A stretch of 64,000 nucleotides of DNA, from positions 620,001-684,000 of the forward strand of contig CP002295.1 of the NCBI GenBank assembly GCA_000238975.1, written 5' to 3'. The notes below the pieces were generated by a model. That model was not told the origin of the DNA. It made no database searches and saw only the letters and a list, made by a program, of their open reading frames with translations. Numbering within the stretch: the first letter of the stretch is position 1; each line of letters opens with the position of its first letter. The stretch comes from Serratia symbiotica str. 'Cinara cedri' (GTDB lineage Bacteria > Pseudomonadota > Gammaproteobacteria > Enterobacterales > Enterobacteriaceae). Positions 49,001 to 61,200 of the stretch are shown here, piece by piece. The translations under genes were made by a program, and so were the position numbers.

Positions 49001-52000
49001 GTATTTATTTATTTGATTCCTGTTTATAACAATAAACTATCTGATACATATTAGTTAATTACTTATGTTGGCGAGTTTTGTTGTTGAAGTATTTAAATCA
49101 AGTAAAATTGATTTTTATTTATAAGATATTATAATATAGGTTATGTCATGATAGATATAAAAATAATATAAATTTTATTTTGGTTATATGTGATAAAAAT
49201 TTAGATAGTGTGATAAAATCATTACTTACTAAATAAGTATTGGTTTAGTAGTTAGGTATTATAGTATAATTGGGTTAATAATATATAACGTATTATATAA
49301 AATTACTTGAATAATATTCAAGGTTGTAATACTATACATATAGTTCCCGCTTTCAAGAATTCATATTATATCTAATATATTAATATTACTTTGATACATT
49401 ATTGGCTTTGAGTATATTTTATAGTTATTTGAATTAATGTCTATGATTAATAAGTCATTTGATGATATCAGATATATTATTTATGATGCAATCAATTTTA
49501 TTGATAGCTAAATATAATAATAATTATTATATTTTTTAAGTGCTACATATGAGAGATAAATAAAATTTAAGTTAAAATATCTTATGTATAATAAAATAAT
49601 AACTAAAATACATATTTATTTATATAAATTTTGTTTATTAAACTACGCTCTACTTAAAGTGAAATTTAAGTAAAAGTAATTAACTAGATGGAAGAATATA
49701 TGAATATAGTTATTCCTACGATGTAGGATTTAATGAATCATTATGGCTATGAAATAGATATTGTAAAAGACCTTAGATAGACTTTCTCATTGCATAGTTG
49801 CTAGGTATAATAATATTACCGCGTCACAATTTTACACAAAGACAATGGTAGGGATATGAAGTTTTAGTGATCAGATGGTAAGCATATCAGTAATATAAGC
49901 AATGATATAAAGTAGTGCTTTATATTAAATATGATCAATCTATGATATATGATCATAATGAATCCATTAATAATGCATGTCATGAAAAAATGAAACACAT
50001 TATTTATAAATATCTACACTTAAAGATTAAACTATGTTATCAGCAATCATCTGTAGCTATATATTTATATATAGTATGTAAGGTGCGAATTTAAATATAT
50101 TGTCGATGCATGTATAATATCATTAGCGTATTAGTTATATCTAGTATGGTGAAAACCAGCTAAAGATGTGATAACTTTATGGGGATACGATTTGTTTTGT
50201 ATTTTGCATAATATGATAAATTATATATGCTTACTTTGGTGTTTTGTATACGTTATTGCTTTGTTATATATCAATTTACATCATACGTAATAGATTGTAT
50301 AATTTTTCCACCTAAAGCAGGAAGCTATATTAGTTAGCATAAGTAGCTAAATATCTAGACTATATTATTTGCAAGTTAATATTGTTAGTATTACAAAAAA
50401 TATACTGAGCATAGTAAGAAATTTAATTAGAGCATCTTAATATGTGATGATGTTGTGAAAGTGATTAAATTAAGTAATTTCATTATTATAGTAGGTAGCG
50501 CTAAAATGTTATGCTAGTCGTTTAGAAGTAGTTAAGCAATTAAAAAGTTACTATTTACTGATAGTACAATAATTTTAGTTTATTAATTAATTATTTACTT
50601 ACTACAAAATAAAGTTTGTTTGTTTATATACTTTAATATAACTATTAAGTTTAATATCTATAGTTTAGCGATAAAGATAAACTAGAAAATATCTTAAAAT
50701 ATTTAGGTTATCATTAATATTTATTACTAACAAATATTAGTGATAATATCCTATAATTAGAGGATATGCGATTATTTGATAGTCATTAATTATCATTAAG
50801 ATTGAGACCAAAAAAACCCATACCCTAAACTACGTCATCTTATAGTAATTTTTACTTTACTGTACTACTTAGTAATGCCTTAGATTATAAGGTTAATTAA
50901 GATCTCAATCTAATAGTTTTTAACTAAGTTTACAAGAAATCTCTATCTTGAATTGAAGTGTGTATGTGATATATAGTGTGTATCATTATATATATTGTAT
51001 GTCATATAATATGACAGAAAAAATATATATTTTAGTATATACAATTATTCAGAATATATTTTTAATAAATTATTTTTTAAATAAAAATAAATATTTTATA
51101 GATATTTACTTCAATTATCATTGAAGTTAGCTGTTAGAAATGGTAGAATATATACTTTATTATACTTTTATAAAGTAGTATTTACTTTTTGATTTTTTTA
51201 ATAAAAACATTAATACTATCTAAATATTTATAATAAGGCTCTGATAATATCATTGTTTCATTAGGTAATGTATTTTTAGTAAAAATACTAGTGGTGTTAT
51301 TTTGTTCTGATCTGCACTCACGCATTTAACTATAAGCTCTAGACATGGTCATGGTTTAGTGTTGATAGCATGATTAACTTCTTGTAATTATCTTAGTGAG
51401 AGAAAGTATACATGACACTATCAGTGAATTTCACTCTTATCTTAAGCCATTATATAGCATCTTTTTATGATTTAAATTTTTAGGGTATTTATCATTGCAG
51501 AGTAATTTATCACAGCTATAAAACTATTATAGTATAGTCGCTTAAATATTTATTGATGCGTTTATTAAAAATTTATAAAGTATATCAAGAATTATATTGA
51601 AAGGTAATTTATTATTTTAAGTTTTTAAAATATATAATATAGGTCCTTGCTAAGGAAAGGGGTATATTAGTTATTTATGAGATATTAAGTTATCTTAAGA
51701 TTATTTTTACTATATTTATTTTTCAATAATTAATAGGTAAGGTATGTTGAGTTGTATATTTTATGGCATAAAAGTATTATGTATGGGTTATAGTAATAAC
51801 TAATACCATAAAAACTGATGAGTTGTTATAACGGAATTATTTACATTGGTACCTAATTTTATTAAAAATAATATTGTTAAAATAAATAAGTGATATGAAA
51901 ACATATAAGGTCATTAATTGGTTATTAATTTAATTGTGATCTAGTGATAACATAGTTAATACAAGGAGAAGTAATACGTTATGTAAGAGTGGATATTGTT

Positions 52001-52263
52001 TAATATTTATCTATAATAATTATAGATTCTTAAAGATATATATTAATTTATTAGTTTAATCATGTACTTATTTGACTATACAAAGATTTATCGAGAATAA
52101 GGGGTTGCTAAAGATCAATTATTATTATATGGTAACGATACATATCGTTAACTTGGTTAAGATATTAAATATTAAAATATTAATCAATGTATAACTTGTT
52201 TTCACTTTTTATTTTAATTAAAATTAGTATTTTTACTTTTGAGGTAACAGTACGCAGAGTTAT
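46023..52263. other. 6.2-kb gene desert
   Basis: No supportable gene on either strand. The open frame at 48356-48580 begins with a slightly protein-like segment (MALSKKLYTLATVLVF) but soon becomes Tyr/Asn/Ile-rich noise and lacks a ribosome-binding site. An 11-bp hairpin AAATATCTTTT/AAAAGATATTT with loop AGG lies at 46341-46365, about 320 nt after proP. Confidence 0.65.
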
Positions 52264-52334
52264 GGCGCGTTAACAAAGCGGTTATGTAGCGGATTGCAAA
52301 TCCGTGTAGTCCGGTTCGACTCCGGAACGCGCCT
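52264..52334 (+). tRNA. cysT: tRNA-Cys (GCA)
   Basis: Acceptor GGCGCGT/ACGCGCC, anticodon loop in GGATTGCAAATCC giving GCA, T-arm CCGGTTCGACTCCGG, discriminator U as usual for Cys. It lies 12 nt upstream of tRNA-Leu, the same cysT-leuZ pair as in E. coli; glyW, which precedes them there, is not present. The bases after the discriminator are AAA, not CCA. Confidence 0.95.
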
Positions 52335-52346
52335 AAATTATTCATG

Positions 52347-52429
52347 GCCCGGGTGGTGAAATTGGTAAACACAAGGGACTTAAAATCCCTCGGCTTATGG
52401 CTATGCGGGTTCAAGTCCCGCTCCGGGCA
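52347..52429 (+). tRNA. leuZ: tRNA-Leu (UAA)
   Basis: Acceptor GCCCGGG/TCCGGGC, anticodon stem-loop AGGGACTTAAAATCCCT giving UAA, a long class II variable arm (CGGCTTATGGCTATG), T-arm GCGGGTTCAAGTCCCGC, discriminator A. It is probably cotranscribed with tRNA-Cys. The bases following the discriminator are TTA, so CCA is not encoded. Confidence 0.95.
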
Positions 52430-52786
52430 TTAAATTAATTTATTTATAAAGTTATATTAAATTACATAAATAATATTATGTGAAGCTTAAAAGTATTTAT
52501 TACTAATTAAGAGTAGAGGTGAAATTATTTTAAAGACTTTAAAGAAAAGCTTATACTTAATAGCTGTATAAAATGATTTTTTTATATTATTTCATTACTG
52601 ATAATATAGTTAATTACAAATTATAATATACATGTTAACTATATCAGATTTATAAAAATTAGCAAACAATTATTTTTGCACAATAGAGATATTATTACTA
52701 GATAAATATCCGGAAGGATGGCAATAATTTATATTATGATTTTATAATTAATAAATGTTTCACTCTCATTAACTTTAGTGTAATAA

Positions 52787-52821
52787 TATATTATATATTA
52801 TATATTATATATTATATATTG
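52787..52821. repeat. Heptamer repeat (TATATTA)x4 + TATATTG
   Basis: Four copies of TATATTA followed by one TATATTG. The final unit is the same heptamer that makes up the 13-copy array at 30061, so both arrays share the TATATTN core. Confidence 0.85.
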
Positions 52822-53995
52822 TATCTTTTTATTGTTTACTACTATACTATAGTAGTAATGTATGTGTAATATGATTGCATAGTGATCAATATATTATGAG
52901 GGATTATCTCTTATATATTCCTGTGTTAATAACATAAATGGTAAAATGATTTATAATCGTAGATTAGTGCATCACTAAATTTACTAATTGTGCATTTTAA
53001 ATTCTACATTTATTAATGTCAGAAATTCGTTACTATTAAGTTTATAGATTATCATAATTGAGTATCTCTATTGAGAGAGCTAATAATATAATTATGTTTA
53101 TTGCTAGTTATTTTATGCTGCTAATTGTATTTCTTCATATTGCTTTGTGTTAGTATCCGTATAATACAAGTATTTTACTTAGTAAGATGTTTTCTGTTTT
53201 TTTTACTATATTTTCTGGTCATTAACTTTACTAAATAATTATTTACTTAGTTTATATTTAGCCAGTTGTTTAATATGTTATTATATACTGATCATTAGTC
53301 ACAGTTAGCTAATTATTGTTAATTAATTTTTAATTAATCTTGTTATAAGGGTACAATTTTTACTTACAGTATGACTCAAGTATATATTGTTGATAACCTC
53401 CTTGAATTTACTATGCGTTTTATTAGCATTTAATGGATTATTTAGCAAAGTATTGTTTTAGATTAGTAAATATGTTATCAAATATTTAGTGTTTATTTTA
53501 ATTTTATTTTAATGAATGAATAATAAATTTATTTATCTTATATTAATAAGCTGTATATTATAATTAGTACGCTGCATTTTATTAATAAGCATAGTATCTT
53601 CATTTAAGTTTTATAGCGCTATATTAACAGCTACGCTATGAGATTATATTACAAGTTGCCTTACGTCATCATTGAGTGATATTTTTAGATCATTAAAATT
53701 AAATATTTTGTTATCAATCAAAGTACTCTCTTAGATAGTTTGTCTGCTGTTACTAACTTATCACGGATCTATATATTGCTTAAAGTAATAGTGAGCTATA
53801 TAAAAGATATAGTATCTATTGTACTGTTTGTACTAAAGAGGTTATAAGTAGGTTACTTAAAGTAGGTAAAAATATATATTTTAATATTATATTAACTACA
53901 TGTATAGTGTAAATTATAAGTAATATATAGTTATTATGATTAATGAATAAAAAGTGTTTTTGGTGTTGATTGTGGTAGGGTTATAAGCTCTTTGC

Positions 53996-54082
53996 TTAGT
54001 AGAGTTGCGCTAATAACTTGCGTAATAATACCTGCCTATCACGACCTCTAGAGCTGGCTTCTAGAACTAGAATATTAGTATT
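53996..54082 (-). other. Coding-like fossil, unidentified
   Basis: Between two stops on the minus strand the frame reads NTNILVLEASSRGRDRQ then VLLRKLLAQLY. Its Arg, Ser, Gly, Ala and Leu content is unlike chance translation here. There is no start codon. I do not recognise the family; it could be the 3' end of a lost gene, with TAA at 53996-53998. Confidence 0.25.
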
Positions 54083-56295
54083 CTATTTTACTATAAAATA
54101 GCTAGTAAAATATAGTAGAATGTTATGCATATAGACATCTGTAATCATTATTAAATTTAAATTTAATCTGGGATGGATAGAAAACTAAGGTAATTTAACT
54201 ATATTATATATTTATGTATGCGTTGCACGCCTACTGAAGCTTCTAAATAATTCAGGTTTATGTATTATCTGTAGTAGATTTATTACCCGTAATAATATCC
54301 TAATAACTGTTAGGGTTATCTATATTTAGCTGCTTTCTCTTGTCTAGAATGTTATTCTAGTACCTCTTTTAACAATTAATAGTTTTTTTGATAAAATTAA
54401 CTAAGAATATACTTCTTAAGAGCTATATATTATATTAAATATATAACAAATATACTATATTTTATTATTATAGTAATTAAAGATGAGTAATGCTGGTATA
54501 ATTTAAAATTGAAAGAATTTATTTTCTAGTAAAATTATGAACTATGTAAGTGGTATTCATTTGTAATTAGTATATATTTTTATTAATTAGTATTAGCGCA
54601 TTGTTTGTATGTAGCTAATCTATTAAGGTATTATATATTTTTAATTATAATATATGTCTTAATTAGTTCCAGTAATATTATTAATAGTTACTTATTAAAC
54701 ATTTTATCGTTGCTGATTTGTATTGTTAATGCCAATAGATCATCTATGATGCATATGCGATAAGATGAATATAATTATTATTAATAATGATAAGTATTGC
54801 ATTAGTTATGCTATTTTTATATTGTAAAGTCTAGTAAAATATCTTATTTTAGTTTTTTATTAATATAAGTATATATGCTATTTACTAGTTTAATAAATAG
54901 ATTATAGTCATTAAAATTAAAGTACACAAAGATATATAATTTTTTTATCATTTCCTATTATGTTAACTACATAATAAATGTACTATATTTAAGAATATGC
55001 AAGAATATTGGGTATAAGGTTTAACTAGCTATTAACTATTTTATACTGTTGTCATGTTAGTGTTCTGGTTTTGGGTTGTAGTATAATAATATTAGTATCA
55101 CACGATACCCTTATTATGTTCTTATCCATAAGTATTATAATAATATAAAGATAAGTCTAGGATTGATATTATCTATAAACCAAGATAGTATACTATTTAT
55201 TGTAGTAATACTGATAATAAGTATTATCTCATATTTTAATATATATAAATATTCAGTATTAATATATTAATAATATTATTATCATTAGTACATAATATTT
55301 TGGTAAAAATATTTTTGCTGATCATAATGATGTTAGAGTTTGTGTTTATTTATTAAATATTCTTGTGATGGCATATATTCTTAAGTGATAAAGTATATCT
55401 ATTGTTATAAGATATTGGTATATTTTGTCTAATATATTTTAGTTACGTATATGTTATATACTTTATGCATATCGATACAGATGTAAGTATCATGATAAAA
55501 TATCTACTATGTTAGTGAAAGTTAGTCACTTATTTTTATTTTAAATATTTTGAGATAAATATATTTAATAATATTAATATTGTAAGCAGTTTTTAGGGAA
55601 AGGATATAGATAATATTAATTTTTTAATATAGTGATTTCGGGGCAAAAAGATACCAATTTTTATTGCAACCATATTGACAATATATTAAAATAATAGTTG
55701 TAGTAATTTTATTCTTAATATATTAACTAATATCTTAAGTATATTTGCGGTGTCCTTAAAGCTAATACTTTATATTAGGCATGATTATATATGTATTGTA
55801 AATTTTTCTTGTGGTTTATTGTATGTTTATGTTATATTTCTTTTACAAGAAAATTAATAAATTAATTATAATATTAATATTTAGTTACTACCAATTTTAA
55901 TATTGTATCATATTGTTCCCTGAACTTTATAATATTTACTATTCATAGTATTAGCAAGGTTTACTGATAAAATATTTTGGAATAGTATACTGTATATAAG
56001 TATTTAGCATTTACGTACTATGTATGACGAGGTCGTAAGCAATAAACTAGATAGCTTATAATGCTATAAAATGATATCAGCGTATAATTTTATTGTATGT
56101 AGTTATAAAACATAGAAAGGAGTGGTAAAATAGATGCATTCAGTAGTAGTCTAGGTGGATACTAATGAGATGATATATCTTAGAATGTTAATAATGTTAA
56201 GATGTTATTAAAATCACTTGTGAATAATTTTATAGTGTGTATTTCAGTACCACGATTATCTATGTCGGTATTAATCAAAATTTTTTTTTGGAAGC

Positions 56296-56388
56296 ATGCA
56301 AGTCAATTGGAGTGATTTATTTTTTGAAGTAAATAAAACATTGGCAGATGTTTCAAACGGTTTACTGGGCGTGGTAAGAGTGATATGA
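56296..56388 (+). other. 30-codon open frame, unidentified
   Basis: ATG at 56296 to TGA at 56386-56388 encodes a peptide beginning MQVNWSDLFFEVNKTLADV and ending NGLLGVVRVI. The stretch is visibly richer in G+C than its surroundings. GGAAG lies just upstream but only about one base from the ATG, closer than usual. It could be a small protein or the remnant of a larger one; I know no match. Confidence 0.28.
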
Positions 56389-56846
56389 AATATAGGATAA
56401 ATAAATTATGTTATGATTGTAATATTGCTTTATATTTAATAATATATTATTATATATTTTATATGATTAGTAGCATTTAGCTAAGGCTATTTATAGCTTA
56501 TATAAATTTATCATATAATAATATGGATTACTGTATTTAAGTATAAAATAATAATGATCAAAAACTAATATATAATCATTTACCATAAAAATACAGATAG
56601 ATGCAGGATAATAATGTATCTTACTCATTCAGTTAGTGTGGTTACATAACGTTGCTTAAAGCTAACAAGGGTAAGAAAGTAAATGAGAAGGATTAAATAG
56701 TATTAATTAATGATACTATGTTAGTTATTAGTTTTACTAAGATATATACTAATATATATAGTAATATCATTTAATAGGTTATTTTACTAATTTAGCTATT
56801 TAGAAAATATCTGCTCATTAACTATATAAGATATTTACAGTGCGAG

Positions 56847-56920
56847 TACGCCCTACAGGATTCGAACCTGTGACCTACGGCTTAGAAGGCCGTTGCTCTA
56901 TCCAACTGAGCTAAGGGCGC
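56847..56920 (-). tRNA. argU: tRNA-Arg (UCU)
   Basis: Acceptor GCGCCCT/AGGGCGT with a terminal G1-U72 pair; D-arm TAGCTCAGTTGGATAGAGC; anticodon stem-loop ACGGCCTTCTAAGCCGT giving UCU; T-arm ACAGGTTCGAATCCTGT; discriminator A (G in E. coli argU). It lies beside folD, as argU does more loosely in E. coli. The bases after the discriminator are CTC, so CCA is not encoded. Confidence 0.95.
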
Positions 56921-56939
56921 TTTAATAAAAGCAGTTTAT

Positions 56940-56967
56940 ATTATATAGTTAGCGTTCATTTAGTCAA
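56940..56967 (-). promoter_or_regulatory. Sigma-70 promoter of tRNA-Arg(UCU)
   Basis: On the minus strand TTGACT (56962-56967), a 16-nt spacer and a perfect TATAAT (56940-56945) lie 19 nt upstream of the tRNA 5' end. Confidence 0.65.
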
Positions 56968-57153
56968 TATCTTTTGCAGTATTGTAGGTATGATTCTATA
57001 TGATATTATTTGTTAATACTAGTTAGTCACTGGTTAAATGTTGTTATCTATATAACATAAGAATATTTTCATTGTTTTTTATCTCAGTAGCATTTATCTA
57101 CTTTACATACATTATAATGATTACTATTTATTGTACGTAATTTTTTATTTATA

Positions 57154-57187
57154 CTATCTGTATAAGAATATATTCTTATACAGATAG
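57154..57187. repeat. Perfect 34-bp palindrome
   Basis: CTATCTGTATAAGAATA (57154-57170) is followed immediately by its exact reverse complement (57171-57187). It lies between the divergent argU and folD promoters, so it could be a symmetric protein-binding site or a hairpin generated by replication error. Confidence 0.85.
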
Positions 57188-57300
57188 GTTTTAAATCCTC
57201 TTAAGCGATATTTAATGATAGGGGTTAAGCTAGGTTTATCTCCTGTATATAAACAGAGTAAATAATAATTATTGTTATTATTTCTCTGCTAACAATACAC

Positions 57301-57328
57301 TTAACTTTTGATATAATTATATTATACT
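57301..57328 (+). promoter_or_regulatory. Possible folD promoter
   Basis: TTAACT (57301-57306), a 16-nt spacer and TATACT (57323-57328) lie about 30 nt before the folD ATG. The match is fair, but in AT-rich DNA such pairs arise often by chance. Confidence 0.4.
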
Positions 57329-57359
57329 TGCTTTTTTTAAATAAAGGATTTCCTCACTA

Positions 57360-58223
57360 ATGTTAGGAAAGATTATTAATGGCAAAAAGATTGCACAGCA
57401 AGTTAAAAACGAAGTAGCTGAGCAAGTTAAACAACGTCTGGAGGTTGGTAAATACGCTCCAGGCTTAGCAACGGTATTAATCGGAGAGAATCCAGCTTCA
57501 CAGATTTACGTGGCCAATAAACGTCACGCTTGCCATGAAGTGGGGTTCTTTTCTCGTGCTTATAATCTACCAAAAACTACTAGTGAATCTGAACTGCTTA
57601 CATTAATTGATAAATTAAATGTTGATTCTACAATTGATGGTATTTTAGTACAGTTACCGTTGCCGGCAAATATTAATAATATTAAGGTGTTAGAGCGCAT
57701 ATACCCTGATAAGGATATCGATGGCTTTCATCCATATAATATTGGTCGTTTATGTTTACGAAGCCCTATATTGCGCCCTTGTACCTCGTTAGGTATAGTC
57801 ACGTTACTAGAGCGTTATAATATTGATACTTATGGCCTGAATGCAGTAGTAGTTGGTGCCTCTAATACTGTTGGTCGTCCTATGAGCATGGAATTGTTAC
57901 TTGCTGGATGCACTACTACTGTCACGCATCGATTTACGAAGAATTTACGTTTTCATGTTGAAAATGCAGATCTACTTGTGGTAGCGGTAGGTAAACCTGG
58001 GTTTATTCCCGGAAATTGGATCAAACCGGGTGCAATTGTGGTAGATGTTGGTATCAATTATTTAAAAAGCGGTAAAGTTATTGGTGATGTAGATTTTGAG
58101 TCAGCACGCGAACGTGCTGCTTACATTACGCCAGTGCCTGGAGGTGTCGGTCCGATGACTGTTGCTACACTAATCCAAAATACTTTACTAGCTTGCGAAG
58201 CATATCATGATGTTTATAAATAA
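57360..58223 (+). CDS. folD: Bifunctional methylene-THF dehydrogenase/cyclohydrolase FolD
   Basis: Cytosolic enzyme interconverting 5,10-methylene-, methenyl- and 10-formyl-tetrahydrofolate, supplying one-carbon units for purines and formyl-Met-tRNA. Length is 287 residues (E. coli 288). Visible are Tyr50 and catalytic Lys54 in [17 protein letters not shown], the signature [25 protein letters not shown], the nucleotide-binding [18 protein letters not shown], and [14 protein letters not shown] near the end. An AAGGA about 11 nt upstream supports the ATG at 57360. cysS, close to folD in E. coli, lies 4.5 kb further on. Confidence 0.97.
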   Translation: MLGKIINGKKIAQQVKNEVAEQVKQRLEVGKYAPGLATVLIGENPASQIYVANKRHACHEVGFFSRAYNLPKTTSESELLTLIDKLNVDSTIDGILVQLPLPANINNIKVLERIYPDKDIDGFHPYNIGRLCLRSPILRPCTSLGIVTLLERYNIDTYGLNAVVVGASNTVGRPMSMELLLAGCTTTVTHRFTKNLRFHVENADLLVVAVGKPGFIPGNWIKPGAIVVDVGINYLKSGKVIGDVDFESARERAAYITPVPGGVGPMTVATLIQNTLLACEAYHDVYK

Positions 58224-61200
58224 AAATTAACCCTTAAAATACTAATGATTGATTACAAATAAGTATTCTTAGTTTCAACTTTCTGTTAACAATTTTAATT
58301 ATAGTTTTACTATAATTATAAGCAATGATTAATTGAAGATCTCATTCCTTATTTTATATATTCATAAAGTATTTCCAATTTTAGAGTATATTATATTTAA
58401 CTAAGTTTAGTTTTTCGTATTGGGATCAATTATTACCGCCCATAGAGTAGTTTTTAGTCTTTTACTAAGTAGTATATAGTTTATTAGTTTTTATCTAAGA
58501 AGCTATAAATTATCGTAATAAAGGTATGTTTTAAGCGTTGTGATAGCTAACTACTTATTAGTGCATAAACTTTATTCAGTAAATATTACTATATTGCATT
58601 ATCTTACAATTATGGTAATTTATTTTTTAGCAATGTTTATTAGATAATAGAAGGAGTTGAATATTTTTTAATAAGTTTATTGACTAGTATTTTAATTATC
58701 CTAATTTTTAATAGATTTTAGGATAACTTAAATATACTATGATTATAGTATATTTATTATAATATAATGAATTTTATTTCATATAAATATAAAGGTCTTA
58801 GATGATGTAATATGTACTATTAATTTTAGCTAAGACTATATTGTATAATACATAAAAGATATATAGGTGCTAATGGATAACAAGTTCTTAAGTGTGCGTA
58901 GTGCTAAATATTATTAGTAATATTAAATCATGAAAAATATTTCAAGATAATACTAATACTTAAGGTGACGCCTTTTGATAAAATTATTTATTTTATTGAT
59001 TGGTTATTAATGTTAGTTAAGCAAAGTTAAAGTAATCTATTGCTGTGTTAGTGACTAGCATCATCTGTAACTGATTTTATACTTAGAACTTGTTGCTAAT
59101 ATTTGGATATGGTATATGTTAGTATCATATAAATGATATAGTTAAATGATAATGTATTCCCCATCTTGGATAGATTAAGCTAATCTGTTATTAAGTAATA
59201 TGCTGCAATCTTAATATTATTAATAGTATTATTACATAGTGAATATAATCTGTGATTAATTATCACAAGATATAAACATCACAGTTGTATATTAGTATAT
59301 GGAAGAGTATCTCAACGTTACATCTAATTTGGTATTGCTAAAATAGATCATTAGTATCTTACGATTGATTAGTTACATATTTATTTAACAGTAGTTAATT
59401 AATTACAATAATGCATATTGGGGCTTTTAATTTTCTAAGATATTAGAGAATTTATTGCTAATATCGCAATATTTTTTCTGCTGTGTCTATTACAACGTAT
59501 GTATTATATTGAGATATCAACTATTAGTTAGGATTATATACTTTAAACTAATATATAATGTATTAAGAATACTAATAACTTCTGTTAAAGTACTAAACTA
59601 ATAAGTCATTTATATCATGACTTTGGTTTTAGCGTATACAAAAGTGCACTAGATTTTTAAGTGTATTATTTAGTGGCATTAATACCTTAATTTCACTATT
59701 TCCATATATATCATTTTTTGTATTTTTATTTATTAACCTAGCATGTTTAATATTGGATAGTTGCTAATAATACATGAGTTAGATGTAACTAGAAGTGACA
59801 TTTCGTCTTACGGTATGATATTTTAAGCGCTTTACTTTCATTGCCGTTAAAGATAAATTTTATTATTTTTTAGATGTATAGTATTATTTTATATTTTCAT
59901 ATCCATGTCTGTTTGTATTACTAGTAAGGTTGCAGAATACCACGTAATTATAATGCTTATCTCATTATGAGATAATGATTACCGAGAATCCTCCTGATTC
60001 TGGCGTAAGGTGATGTTAATATTAGTTTGACATCATGAGTCAGTTAGTTTAAGTGCTTATTTTATTTATCCCTAAACTTTATACCACTCAGATTTATTAT
60101 TTAGAATGCTAAATCTGTTAGGTATCCTTAATACTTACTTGGTTTATTTGTTGTCAATATCACAATAATGAAAGCTAGTTATATTTTATTTATAACTCTG
60201 TGATTTGATATTAAGGCTATTTAATATTGATCATATTAAATTTTATTGATACCTCTACAATCAAGTCGTCTTTGTTGTCCTTTGGGTAATCATATACTTG
60301 GACGCACACATTTTTATTACTTGGTATAAAATTTTATTAGCACCAAGCATTAAGTAAGTAATGTTTTAAAATTTATATATTTAATATTATCTAATTTATG
60401 TAAATATTATTATCTATATTGAATATAGGACATTTTCTGAAATAATCTATTTTAAGTATTATTTAGTTTTATGCTCTTTTTTTGTAAAAAAGCTAAAAAA
60501 TAAAAATGATATAAGCATCTATATTATCGATAGCTTAAATGTACCAGTAATTGTTATCTTATAATTTTTATACTATACAGAAACATCTATATTTAGAGTG
60601 ACACTGATAATATTTAGTTTTTAAATGTTATATACACTATTGAATATTTTGTTATTTGACGCATAGTTTTACTTAAATATTACTGTGTTGTTATTATCTA
60701 TCTTTTGATTAATATTGTATAAACTTTTGGTAATTTGTGTATTGTTGTAAAGTTTATTTTAATGCGCTTGGACTTACAATTGGTTAGTGGGTCGCAGTTG
60801 TGGTCCTAGACATGATACGTGATGAGATATTATATCTATGTATTTTGATGGCTGTTACGATTAAAATACTTGTACATTTACCAGGTATCAGAATGTTATT
60901 TATTTTAGCTATAATATTGTTAAGCATATATTAGTAAGTTGAGGTCTGCATAGGGATTATGGCTTATCTGCGGGATTATGTTAATTATTATATTGTATGA
61001 TATTGCTTTTATAAGTATTGTTACCTTAATTAATATTTTTTACTTCTCTCATAATATATAATTATTTTATAGTATACTTTTAATTGTCTGTCGTTTATAG
61101 TTATAAAAATATCTAAGTGTATTAATATATTTAGCTAAAAAATTTTTACTATTTAAGAGAATATTAAAATAGTACTAAATTGAAGTAACTTAATGAGTAG

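Larger units (their letters stand above)
52430..56846. other. 4.4-kb eroded region with small coding-like islands
   Basis: No established gene is supportable. A heptamer repeat (52787-52821), a short minus-strand coding-like stretch (53996-54082) and a 30-codon open frame (56296-56388) stand out from the AT-rich background. Confidence 0.6.

Noticed and set aside
60240-60350. Minus-strand protein-like piece between folD and cysS
   Set aside because: Several frames look equally plausible, none has a start or a family I recognise, and the segment is too short to support a call.
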